Shown piece by piece: positions 16,228 to 25,251 of a DNA stretch of 64,000 bases. This DNA comes from Angelobacter sp036557225 (GTDB lineage: Bacteria > Acidobacteriota > Terriglobia > Terriglobales > Acidobacteriaceae), in the NCBI GenBank assembly GCA_036557225.1, contig DATBHX010000132.1, forward strand, positions 1 to 64,000. Direction: 5' to 3'. Position numbers and translations under genes: made by a program. The notes beneath the pieces were generated by a model. The model made no database searches, was not told the DNA's origin, and saw only the letters and a list, made by a program, of their open reading frames with translations. How positions within the stretch are numbered: position 1 is the first letter of the stretch; every line of letters begins with the position of its first letter.

Positions 16228-17493
16228 ATGAGAATCGAACTAGACGCGGAGCGAAGCCAGGGATCGCCCAACGGTGGTACCGTCGGACTCCGCGAGTTCT
16301 ACGAACGAATGCCCTATCCGGCGCCGCTCGCCAGCCTGGACGAACACCGTGAGCTGTACAGAAATCCGGAACGACGCCGCGCGCTGTTTCATTTGCTCTG
16401 GCCAACCGAGCGGCCTCGCGACAATCAGGAAATCCTGATCGCCGGCTGCGGCACCTCGCAGGCCGCCCGGTATGCCCTGCGCGAACCGAATGCTCGCATC
16501 ACCGCGATCGACATCAGCAAGACCAGTCTGACTCATACGCTGCAACTCCAGGAAAAATATCAGATCGGCAACCTTATCCTCCGCCAGCTTTCGCTCCTCA
16601 ACGTGCAGGAGCTCGGCCAGACATTCGATCACATCGTCTGCACCGGCGTCCTTCATCATCTGTCCGATCCCGACGCCGGCTTACAGGCTCTCCGCAGTGT
16701 CCTGAAACGCGACGGCGCCATGCAGATCATGGTCTACGCCGGCTATGGGCGCGCCGGGATCTACATGATGCGGGAGTACTGCCGGCTGCTTGCGATCACT
16801 CCAGCAAAACCGGAGCTGCAGGCGCTGGCTGCAACGCTCGGCTGTTTGCCACAGGAACACCCCCTGTCGCATCTGGTCGGCAAGGCTGCGGATTTTCGCA
16901 ATCCTGATGCGCTGGCCGATGCTTTTCTCCATCCTCAGGACCGCGCCTTCACCGTGCCGCAAGTCTATGAGTGGCTCAATCGCTGCGGAATGTCCTTTGG
17001 ACGCTGGATGGAGCAGGCTCCTTACCTTCCGCAATGCGGGGCCGTGGCAAGAACGCCCCATGCCGCCCGTCTAAGCAATCTCCCGGAAGAGTCTCAACAC
17101 GCGGCCGCCGAACTGTTTCGCGGGACGATCACGCAGCACAGCTTTGTCGCTTATCGCGGCGATCGGCCCGCAGAAAGTCAGCCCATCCATTTCACCGGGG
17201 AGCAATGGCGCACCTACGTTCCCATTCGCCTGCCGTGGACTGTCTGCGCTCGCGACCGCGTCCCTCCCGGCAGCGTAGCTGTGCTGCTCAATCGCGCCCA
17301 CCGGCATCCCGATCTCGTGCTGCCGATGAATGCCGCGCAGCATCGGCTGTTCAACGAAATCGACGGGCGCCGGACGCTGGGGGAGATTGCCCGGAATTCG
17401 GGTAAGGATCAGAGTCACACCCTGGAACTCTTTCAACGCCTCTGGCAATACGACCAGATTGTGTTCGACGCCTCGCAGGCAGGTGCGGTGTGA
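16228..17493 (+). CDS. SAM-dependent methyltransferase, two-domain
   Basis: A 421-residue protein. Residues about 20-200 form a class I methyltransferase: lead-in LREFYERMPYPAP, motif I ILIAGCGTSQAARYAL, ITAIDIS, and the motif IV region FDHIVCTGVLHHLSDPDAGL. The C-terminal 120 residues include a winged-helix-like segment (RRTLGEIARNSGKDQSHTLE), similar to the HTH tails of some peptide or small-molecule methyltransferases. Substrate unknown. It starts 45 nt after the sulfatase, so co-transcription is likely. Confidence 0.85.
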   Translation: MRIELDAERSQGSPNGGTVGLREFYERMPYPAPLASLDEHRELYRNPERRRALFHLLWPTERPRDNQEILIAGCGTSQAARYALREPNARITAIDISKTSLTHTLQLQEKYQIGNLILRQLSLLNVQELGQTFDHIVCTGVLHHLSDPDAGLQALRSVLKRDGAMQIMVYAGYGRAGIYMMREYCRLLAITPAKPELQALAATLGCLPQEHPLSHLVGKAADFRNPDALADAFLHPQDRAFTVPQVYEWLNRCGMSFGRWMEQAPYLPQCGAVARTPHAARLSNLPEESQHAAAELFRGTITQHSFVAYRGDRPAESQPIHFTGEQWRTYVPIRLPWTVCARDRVPPGSVAVLLNRAHRHPDLVLPMNAAQHRLFNEIDGRRTLGEIARNSGKDQSHTLELFQRLWQYDQIVFDASQAGAV

Positions 17494-17598
17494 ATAGCGT
17501 CCCCGGCACAGAAGTTTCCCGGATTTTCCTGGCCACGATTCGAACTGGGCTTCAGTTGGAACCTGCTCTCGGCACGGCGCAAGCGAATTGAGGTATCT

Positions 17599-20025
17599 AT
17601 GTCTGTCTTTCAAAATATGACCAGGCGCAAGCTCACGTCAGCTTGCCTGCTCTTGATCTTCTTATATGCGCAAGTCTTTGCCGGCGCCGTTGCGCAACAA
17701 ACGCAACCCGCCGCCGCACCCAAGCCGTCGAAACAGGCCACCGGCAGTGCCCCGGGACAGGACCCGGGATGGCCGCGTCAGATAGAAAAAAACGGCACAA
17801 CTCTGGTCTATTACCAGCCGCAGATTGATGAATGGAAAGATTACAAGGAACTGCTCTGTCGCGTTGCGTTCTCGCTCAAACCCAAAGGTGGGAAGGAGGT
17901 GCTTGGCGTGGCCTCACTGCAGGCGGGAACCATGGTCGATACAAATGAGCACACCGCCTACATCCGCGATATTCAAGTCCAGAGCGTTCGCTTTCCCTCG
18001 CTTGACCCGCAAACCGCCACGCAGATGGAACAGACCTTCCGTGACATGGTGCCCAGCGGAGGCGAGCCCATCTCCACCGACCGCATTATGGCCGACCTCG
18101 AAAAAGGCAAAACCGCAGGCAATCCGGTAGCGGTCAAGACGGATCCGCCCCAGATCTTCTATAGCACCAAGCCGGCAATTCTGCTGATGGTCGAAGGCAA
18201 GCCCGTGCTTGCTCCGGTCGAGAAGACCAACTTGCAATTCGTCGTCAACACCAACTGGAACATCATCTTCGATAAATCCAAGAAGTCTTACTATCTGGCC
18301 CACCAAAAAGGCTGGCTCACTGCCAAAGACCTCAAAGGGCCATGGACGCCGACGCAGGAACTTCCCAAAGACATGCAGAAACTTCCCGCCGATGAAATGT
18401 GGGCCGATGTCAAAAAACTCGTGCCTGCGCCGCCACCGTCAGGCGCGGTGCCGCAGGTGTTCTTCAGCGATAAGCCGGCAGAGCTGATCCTGACCAAAGG
18501 CGCTCCGGTTTACAGCAAAATCCCCGGCACCAAATTGCTCTACGTCAGCAACACGGAAAACGACGTCTTCCTGGACGACACAAACAAACAATTCTACGTG
18601 CTGCTCTCCGGCCGCTGGTTCCGCAGCCAGTCCCCCGAAGGCCCATGGACCTATGCCGGCAACGATCTTCCTCCTGATTTCGCCAAGATCCCTCCGAACT
18701 CTCCCAAGGCCGCGGTGCTCGCTTCGGTGCCCGGAACAATCCAGGCGGCTGACGCCGTCATGCTGGCGCAGATCCCTGCAACGGCGGTGATCAACAAAGC
18801 TGAAGCGGAGAAGAAGGTCAAGGTGGCTTATGACGGTAGTCCGGAATTCAAGCCAATCGAAAACACCTCGCTGCAGTACGCCACCAACACCCAGGACAAG
18901 GTAATCAAAGTAGGCGATCTCTACTACCTCTGCTTTGAAGGTGTGTGGTTCATGTCCAAAGACCCAAACGGTCCATGGAAGACCGCGGACTCTGTACCCA
19001 AGGAAATCTATACCATTCCTCCCAGCTCGCCGGTCTATAACGTCACCTACGTTACGCAGGGCAACGCCACGGAAGATACGGTCGAATCGAATACCGCTGC
19101 GGGCTACTTTGGAATGTTCGTCATCGGCATGACCGCCGGTCTGGCTATCGGATACGGCACGGGCTACTACTATCCTCCTTATGTCTACTACGGCGGAGCA
19201 TATCCCGTGTATCGCGGCTGGCCCGCGACCTACGGCGTCGGCGCCGTTTACAGTCCATATCGCGGAGCCTATGGATACGGACGCGCCGCCTACGGCCCCT
19301 ACGGCGCAGCCGGCTCGTCGGCCTGGTACAACCCGAATACCGGCAGATACGGCCGCACCACATCGCGACAGAGTTACTACGGCGGCGGTCGCACAGCTTC
19401 CACCGCCTACAATCCCTGGACCGGCGGACGCGGCGGCACCGTCCAGGGCCACAATCCTTACGGGCAGTGGGGACGCTCCGCCGCTGCCCGTGGCGACGAT
19501 TGGGTCCGGTCTGGCCATGTAACCACCGCGCGTGGCACAACCGGCGCTTACCGATCATCTGAAGGTGCTGGCGTCGTCAGCAATCGTGCCAACGGCACGG
19601 TGGCGCGCACCAATAACGGCGTCTATGCCGGTAACGACGGAAATGTCTACCGCAGAAACTCCTCCGGCAACTGGAGCCAGTACAACAACGGAAATGGGGA
19701 CTGGGACCAGGTAAAAGCCACCGACCAGCAAAAGCAGAACGCGCGCAACCAGGCGCAGCAGAACGCCCAGTCCCGGCAGCAGACCGCGCAACAAAACCTT
19801 CAGAACAGAGAGGGCTCCCAGCTTCCTCAAGGCGACCGCTCTCAAGCCGCGCAGAACCTGCAGAACTCTCGCAGCAGCGGATCAACTCCGCAGGTCTCCC
19901 AGAAAACCATGGACGGACTCAACAGTGCCGCGCAGTCCCGGCAGAGCGGGCAGTCACGCACACAGTCATTCCAGCGTAGCGGCGGAGGAGGCGCACGTGC
20001 CCGGGGCGGCGGCCGGCGCAGATGA
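17599..20025 (+). CDS. Exported three-repeat protein with Gly/Tyr-rich tail
   Basis: An 808-residue secreted or envelope protein. A signal peptide (ACLLLIFLYAQVFAGAVAQQ) is followed by a region that recurs three times at about residues 195-255, 290-350 and 410-470. Each copy has a x-PQIFYSTKPAILL-like strand, a VNTNWNIIFD-like strand and a GxWFxSKDPxGPW closing motif. A membrane or glycine-zipper segment (GMFVIGMTAGLAIGYGTGYY) introduces a long Tyr/Gly/Arg tail, then a Gln/Asn/Ser-rich low-complexity end. Homologues are annotated as carbohydrate-binding family V/XII proteins in many soil bacteria; function unproven. Confidence 0.75.
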   Translation: MSVFQNMTRRKLTSACLLLIFLYAQVFAGAVAQQTQPAAAPKPSKQATGSAPGQDPGWPRQIEKNGTTLVYYQPQIDEWKDYKELLCRVAFSLKPKGGKEVLGVASLQAGTMVDTNEHTAYIRDIQVQSVRFPSLDPQTATQMEQTFRDMVPSGGEPISTDRIMADLEKGKTAGNPVAVKTDPPQIFYSTKPAILLMVEGKPVLAPVEKTNLQFVVNTNWNIIFDKSKKSYYLAHQKGWLTAKDLKGPWTPTQELPKDMQKLPADEMWADVKKLVPAPPPSGAVPQVFFSDKPAELILTKGAPVYSKIPGTKLLYVSNTENDVFLDDTNKQFYVLLSGRWFRSQSPEGPWTYAGNDLPPDFAKIPPNSPKAAVLASVPGTIQAADAVMLAQIPATAVINKAEAEKKVKVAYDGSPEFKPIENTSLQYATNTQDKVIKVGDLYYLCFEGVWFMSKDPNGPWKTADSVPKEIYTIPPSSPVYNVTYVTQGNATEDTVESNTAAGYFGMFVIGMTAGLAIGYGTGYYYPPYVYYGGAYPVYRGWPATYGVGAVYSPYRGAYGYGRAAYGPYGAAGSSAWYNPNTGRYGRTTSRQSYYGGGRTASTAYNPWTGGRGGTVQGHNPYGQWGRSAAARGDDWVRSGHVTTARGTTGAYRSSEGAGVVSNRANGTVARTNNGVYAGNDGNVYRRNSSGNWSQYNNGNGDWDQVKATDQQKQNARNQAQQNAQSRQQTAQQNLQNREGSQLPQGDRSQAAQNLQNSRSSGSTPQVSQKTMDGLNSAAQSRQSGQSRTQSFQRSGGGGARARGGGRRR

Positions 20026-20096
20026 ATTACAACCTGAACTGAAGTTGCTTGGAGTTATTTAAGCCAAATCAGCGAATCATTAAAAAGGAGTTGATC

Positions 20097-20693
20097 ATGC
20101 CAACCGGCGAACCACAAACCAATGCAGTTCCCGATGCCGTCAATCATCGAGTGAGGAACCACGTTCTTCTCGCGGCCCTCCTTCTGGCCATCGCAAGCTC
20201 ACTTGGCGCACAGGAGCCTGCGGCGTCTCCAGGTCAGAAGCCGCAACAACCGGCAGCTCCTTCGACTGACCAGAAGACAACCGAGGACCGCGCGGCCGAT
20301 GCCAACGTCGATTTAATGCGGAAAAACATTCGCGCGGAGCGGAAAAAGATCGTGGCCGCGAACATGCCTCTGACCGAGGCGGAAGCCACCAAGTTCTGGC
20401 CTCTCTACGAACGCTATATCGGCGAAACCATCAAAGTAAATGATGCTCGCTACGCGCTCATCAAGGAGTATTCGCAGAATTACACGAATATTACAGATGC
20501 GCAGGCGGACAGCTACATCAAGCGTTGGGTGGCGCTCGACGGCGACAATACGCAACTCCGGATCAAGTACATCCCTGAGTTTGAAAAAGTGATCTCGCAC
20601 AAAAAAACAGCGCTGTTCTTCCAGATCGACAGACGGCTCAGCATGATGGTAGAGCTGCAGCTCGCTTCGCAGATTCCGCTCATCGAGCCCTGA
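20097..20693 (+). CDS. Periplasmic helical protein, unknown
   Basis: A 198-residue protein with a membrane-targeting segment (HVLLAALLLAIASSLGAQEP) and a helical periplasmic domain: MRKNIRAERKKIVAANMPLT, EAEATKFWPLYERYIGE, then ITDAQADSYIKRWVALDGD. The layout recalls the LTxxQ/Spy-like periplasmic chaperone fold but without the signature, so this is only structural analogy. The start is ATG 20097 (AAGGAG 9 nt upstream), not the longer frame from 20049. It follows the three-repeat protein by 71 nt and precedes an outer-membrane protein, suggesting an envelope operon. Confidence 0.7.
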   Translation: MPTGEPQTNAVPDAVNHRVRNHVLLAALLLAIASSLGAQEPAASPGQKPQQPAAPSTDQKTTEDRAADANVDLMRKNIRAERKKIVAANMPLTEAEATKFWPLYERYIGETIKVNDARYALIKEYSQNYTNITDAQADSYIKRWVALDGDNTQLRIKYIPEFEKVISHKKTALFFQIDRRLSMMVELQLASQIPLIEP

Positions 20694-20759
20694 CCGTTCG
20701 AGAGAGCATGCGCGGCTGAGCTGGCAGCCCGATGAGAGGAGGCTTGAAAGGAGCGCCAT

Positions 20760-21719
20760 ATACATCGAAAGCGCGGTCCAATTTCGATCATCCGCCAGGC
20801 ATGCGCAGCTTTCGCCTGCATCGCTCTCTTCGCGCTGACCGCCCCGCTCGCAGCACAGGACCTTGAGCCGCGCGCCTATTCCGCCTCTCCCACCGGAGCG
20901 AATTTTGTCGTCGTCGGCTTTGCTCGCTCCAGTGGCGGTGTTGTTACCGATCCATCACTTCCCGTCACAGACACGAATGCCACTATTCACAGCGCGGTCT
21001 TTGGCCTGGGCCGCACTTTCGGCTTCTTCGGCCGGCAGGCTCTGGTAACCGCAGCCCTGCCCTACGCCTGGGGTGACATCTCGGGCAAAGTCGGTCCGCA
21101 ACTACAAGAGGCGAGCATTACGCGCTCCGGCTTGGCCGATCTCCGGGCAAAATTTTCCATCAACCTGCATGGTAGCCCAGCAATGTCGCCGCGAGAATTC
21201 GCCAAGGCCAGGCATCGCTCAATCATCGTGGGCGCCAGCCTGACCCTGCAAGCGCCGACCGGGCAATACGGCTCAACCAAGCTGATCAACCTGGGAACCA
21301 ATCGCTGGGCGCTGCGACCCGAGATGGGAGTTTCCTATCCCTGGAAGAAATTCTATTTCGACCTCTACGCCGGGGCCTGGTTCTTCACCGGCAACGACAA
21401 TTTCTTTCCCGGTAACAGCGTGCGCCATCAGGACCCTCTTCCCAGCTTGCAGGCGCATGTCAGTTACACCGTCCGACCCAAATTGTGGCTCGCCTTTGAC
21501 GGCACCTGGTACACCGGCGGCGAGGCCTTTGTGAACGGCGGCCTTGCCTCACAAAGGCAGAACAATAGCCGCCTGGGAGTAACTCTTTCCCTGCCTGTAA
21601 ACAAACACCAGTCACTGAAGATTGCCTATAGTGACGGCGTTACCGCTCGCGTAGGAACGAACTTTAATACCCTGTCCGTGACCTGGCAGTTCCTGTGGTT
21701 TGATCACCCGCAACGATGA
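20760..21719 (+). CDS. MetA-pathway-type outer-membrane protein, ATA start
   Basis: About 319 residues: a signal peptide (ACAAFACIALFALTAPLAAQ) and a beta-barrel-like chain of alternating strands (IIVGASLTLQAPTGQYGSTK, RWALRPEMGVSYPWKKFYFD, LSVTWQFLWF). It resembles the 'MetA-pathway of phenol degradation' outer-membrane family, thought to pass hydrophobic compounds. The frame has a TGA at 20745-20747 and no ATG, GTG or TTG before the signal peptide. AAGGAG at 20748-20753 lies 6 nt before ATA 20760, the most likely start. The first ATG (21172) would delete the signal peptide; TTG 21132 likewise. Confidence 0.75.
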   Translation: MHRKRGPISIIRQACAAFACIALFALTAPLAAQDLEPRAYSASPTGANFVVVGFARSSGGVVTDPSLPVTDTNATIHSAVFGLGRTFGFFGRQALVTAALPYAWGDISGKVGPQLQEASITRSGLADLRAKFSINLHGSPAMSPREFAKARHRSIIVGASLTLQAPTGQYGSTKLINLGTNRWALRPEMGVSYPWKKFYFDLYAGAWFFTGNDNFFPGNSVRHQDPLPSLQAHVSYTVRPKLWLAFDGTWYTGGEAFVNGGLASQRQNNSRLGVTLSLPVNKHQSLKIAYSDGVTARVGTNFNTLSVTWQFLWFDHPQR

Positions 21720-21723
21720 ACCG

Positions 21724-23505
21724 CTAAATTTCGCTTGATGCCGGCACCGCAGACGCAGCCACTGCCCGCTCCGCCGTTCGCACCTCGACCAGTTCGCCCC
21801 GGTCGAGCACCAGGATTGTGTCGCAGCTGCGCAGCATGTTCAGCCGGTGCGCAATCATGAACGTCGTTCGCTGCTGCATGAGTTTCTCTGTGGCAGCCAG
21901 AATCGATTCTTCCGTCGTCGTATCCACTGAACTGGTTGGCTCATCCAGAATAAGGATCGAGCTATCGCGCAGAAACGCTCGCGCCAGGGAGATGCGCTGG
22001 CGCTCGCCGCCGGACAGGCATCCTCCGCGATCCCCGGCGCCCGTCTCATATTGCTCCGGCAGACGGCTGATGAACTCGTCCGCGCAAGCAGCCTGCGCAG
22101 CGGTAATAATTTCTTCATCCGTCGCCGTGGTCTTGCCATAAGCGATGTTCTCTGCAATGCTGGCATCCAGCAGCACCGGCTCCTGCAGCACCGTGGCAAA
22201 TTGCCGCCGCAGCTCGGCAATGCGGTATTCGCGAATGTCCACTCCATCCAGCAGAATCTGGCCCTCCGTGGGATCGTAGAAGCGCATGATCAGGTTCAGC
22301 AGCGTGGTCTTCCCTGCTCCCGTGCCGCCAACAATCCCGACGCGCGCGCCCGCCGGGATAGAAAAAGAAATGTTGCGCACGCCGCGTCCGCTGCCGGCGT
22401 AATGAAACGAGACATCTCTAAACTCAAATTTGCCTTCGGCGCGCTCTAGTGGAATCGCAGCGGAGCTCTCCTCGATCTCCGGCTGTTGGTCCAAAAGCGC
22501 GAACGTCCGCTCCAGGCTGGCCAGCCAGCTCTGCAGATCAGATGTCTTGGTGCTGAGCGCCTGCAAAGGCTGGTACATCTGCACAATGTAGGCCATCAGC
22601 ACCAGCAATGACCCCACGCTTAGCCTTCCCGCCTTCACGTGTTGTATGCCGATTAACAGCGCCGCCGCGGTGCCCCCGGCAATCACCAATCCAATCACTG
22701 TGTTAAATGTCGCCTGCAGCCGCGCCAACCGCACCTGGCTGGCCAGCCGTTTGCTCGAGTGCCGCACAAAGCGCTCATATTCGCGGTGCTCCTGGCCAAA
22801 AGCCTTGATCGTTCGGATAAAACCCAGCACTTCCTGGATCACCGACATCGCGCTGCTGTCCAGCTCCTTGATATTGCGCGAACGCTGCCTTACCACGCGG
22901 CTGCACGCGACCGAAAGCGCAAACAGGACAGGCGTGATCGCCAGCGCCACCAGCGCGATCGCGGGATCCATGCGCACGCTGATATAAACCATCCCCGCCA
23001 GCGTCAGCACCGCGATCCCCAGCGGAATGATTCCCTGGATAATCACATACTGAATCGAGGGCGCGTCATGCTGGATGCGATAGACGGAATCACTCGCCCC
23101 GTAGTGGTCATGGAATGCCAGCGACAAGCGCTGCACGTGGTTGAGCAGCTTGGCGCGAAAATCCCACACCAGCTTTTCTCCAACGTAGGTTTGCAAAAGC
23201 CAGCTTGCCAGCCCTTGCAGCCCTGCCAGTAACGCGATGGCCAGCAGCAGTCCTACGGCAACTGCCAGGGCTGAAAATCCAGCGCCATGATTTGGCAGGA
23301 TTCCCGCCAGAGATTGCGGCAGCGGCTGCTGCCCGATAGCCGAATCAACCGCAACTTTCATCGGCAGCGGATACGCCAGGGCCAGCAACAGCGAGACTCC
23401 GTTCAATAACGCAATGGCCAGCAAATGCACTCGGCAGCTTCGCGACTCGGCAAAGCATCGGCGCAGAACAGCAGATCGTTTTAGCGGGAATGATGACACG
23501 GCCAA
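21724..23505 (-). CDS. ABC transporter, fused membrane and ATPase domains
   Basis: A 593-residue half-exporter of the MsbA/LmrA type. About six membrane helices occupy residues 25-330, then the ATPase: Walker A GIVGGTGAGKTTLLNL, Q-loop VLQEPVLLD, signature CLSGGERQRISLARA, Walker B SILILDEPTSSVD and the H-loop FMIAHRLNML. It probably works as a homodimer exporting lipids, peptides or drugs; the substrate cannot be read from sequence. Start TTG 23505 is uncertain; GTG at 23499 is an alternative. It converges with the outer-membrane protein gene, stop to stop 4 nt apart. Confidence 0.93.
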   Translation of the reverse strand: MAVSSFPLKRSAVLRRCFAESRSCRVHLLAIALLNGVSLLLALAYPLPMKVAVDSAIGQQPLPQSLAGILPNHGAGFSALAVAVGLLLAIALLAGLQGLASWLLQTYVGEKLVWDFRAKLLNHVQRLSLAFHDHYGASDSVYRIQHDAPSIQYVIIQGIIPLGIAVLTLAGMVYISVRMDPAIALVALAITPVLFALSVACSRVVRQRSRNIKELDSSAMSVIQEVLGFIRTIKAFGQEHREYERFVRHSSKRLASQVRLARLQATFNTVIGLVIAGGTAAALLIGIQHVKAGRLSVGSLLVLMAYIVQMYQPLQALSTKTSDLQSWLASLERTFALLDQQPEIEESSAAIPLERAEGKFEFRDVSFHYAGSGRGVRNISFSIPAGARVGIVGGTGAGKTTLLNLIMRFYDPTEGQILLDGVDIREYRIAELRRQFATVLQEPVLLDASIAENIAYGKTTATDEEIITAAQAACADEFISRLPEQYETGAGDRGGCLSGGERQRISLARAFLRDSSILILDEPTSSVDTTTEESILAATEKLMQQRTTFMIAHRLNMLRSCDTILVLDRGELVEVRTAERAVAASAVPASSEI

Positions 23506-23742
23506 CTGGGAGCGGCCTTACCGTCATTATTTGTACAACCAAGCGCTTCCGAGCCAAGTAGAGTGTTTCCCTAATTCCGGTTAGGCAAAAAACCGCAACC
23601 GCCAGAACGATTTCTTACAGGCGGCCTCAACCGCATTGAGCCCAGCGAGGGAATCGCGCTTTCCCAAAATGGTCCTCCTGAAGTCGTTTTTCCGGTCAAG
23701 ACCTCAAGCGCTCTCATGGATCGCTGCTAACATGTTGCGGTC

Positions 23743-24786
23743 ATGTCGCCTTACAGAACTGCTTGCTATTGCGGCCTTGGTCCCGGGAGCACCAGTGGCC
23801 AGGTGCCCCTCATTCAACAGAGCGGCCTCACCACTGTGATCGAATTTGCTCTGCATTTTGGACGGCAGGGGAACGGCGTTCAACAGTGGGGCGACTTTGT
23901 GTTCAACAATGGTTATCCCCAGCCATCGTACCCGTTCATACAGGATGGAAAATTCAATCCTTACAACGATGCTGCCATTGCGGCGTGGCCCGCTGATCTG
24001 GAGAAGCTCAAGCAGGGTGGCAGCGTCAAAGAGATATTCTTTTCGATCGGTGGTTGGGGCGGAGCGCCAGACTACCCGGTCAAGGACTTCGCCACATTTC
24101 AATACATGTTGGATAACGGCATGAAGAACGTTCTCGTAAAGAATTTCGACAAATTCAAGGGCAAATTCCCGCTCGTAGACGGTTTTGACCTCGATTGCGA
24201 AGAGTTTGGCAACTCTCCCAGCCAATTTCCGAAGGTCTACCCGAACCCAGACCCCACTAAGGTGAGTGCGGACACGATCGTTCAGTTGTGTGAGATTCTC
24301 TTCAAATTCGACTTTAAAGTGACCTTCTGTCCTTATAACAAGTCCGATATCTGGCAGACCAGCATGCAACGGGTCTGCACCGAACTCAAACAAGTAGTCA
24401 GTTGGTGGAACCTGCAATGCTATGCCGGCGGAAGTAGCAATCTCTTTAACTTTGCTACCTGGCTGCAGACACTTGCAGCCGTGAAGTTGCCAAACGGTAA
24501 CCCGATCGGGCCAAACGCCGGCGCCTTCTTAGTCCCCGGCCTCTCGGTGCAGAATCAGGATCCCCAATGGCCGAATCCACAATGCCCTACTGGAAATGGT
24601 GGAATGTGCCTCACTTTCACCGACCTCAGCAAGAAGATTCCCAAGGGCTACAACGATCTAGCCGGAGGCTTCCTTTGGGATTTGGACGGTATCACGTCGA
24701 ATACCAATCCTTGCAATGGCAAAAAGCCTTCTCTTGCCGACTATGTCAATGCGATTAACACCGGCCTCAGCCAGAAATGCTCTTGA
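23743..24786 (+). CDS. GH18 chitinase-like glycosidase
   Basis: A 347-residue protein with a GH18 TIM-barrel. The catalytic DxxDxDxE motif is intact as DGFDLDCE, residues 146-153 (Glu153 the likely acid). It is preceded by the second GH18 block EIFFSIGGWGG and followed by a WWNLQCYAGG strand, equivalent to the conserved M/QxYD region. The final barrel strand is GGFLWDLDGI. An in-frame TAA lies 12 nt before the ATG, so no signal peptide is encoded and the protein is either cytoplasmic or exported by an unusual route. Chitin or peptidoglycan-related N-acetylglucosaminides are likely substrates, by family. Confidence 0.8.
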   Translation: MSPYRTACYCGLGPGSTSGQVPLIQQSGLTTVIEFALHFGRQGNGVQQWGDFVFNNGYPQPSYPFIQDGKFNPYNDAAIAAWPADLEKLKQGGSVKEIFFSIGGWGGAPDYPVKDFATFQYMLDNGMKNVLVKNFDKFKGKFPLVDGFDLDCEEFGNSPSQFPKVYPNPDPTKVSADTIVQLCEILFKFDFKVTFCPYNKSDIWQTSMQRVCTELKQVVSWWNLQCYAGGSSNLFNFATWLQTLAAVKLPNGNPIGPNAGAFLVPGLSVQNQDPQWPNPQCPTGNGGMCLTFTDLSKKIPKGYNDLAGGFLWDLDGITSNTNPCNGKKPSLADYVNAINTGLSQKCS

Positions 24787-24805
24787 ACGCTGCTCAGAAA
24801 AGAAT

Positions 24806-25093
<288 letters not shown>

Positions 25094-25251
25094 TGTGGAC
25101 AACGGCCGTTTGCAGGACAAACACGGCCTGATGATTTGTCATCTTCAAAATAACATCATTTCGCCCAGTTAGCAATTACTGATTGCCCCCAAGATTTACG
25201 CCGAACCTGTGTTTTCAGTAACCTAGGTATGGAACTCAACCTGAGGAAAGA

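Noticed and set aside
18439..19518. 359-codon minus-strand frame inside the three-repeat protein gene
   Set aside because: Arises from the repetitive Gly/Tyr-rich coding sequence; no ribosome site or recognisable domain.
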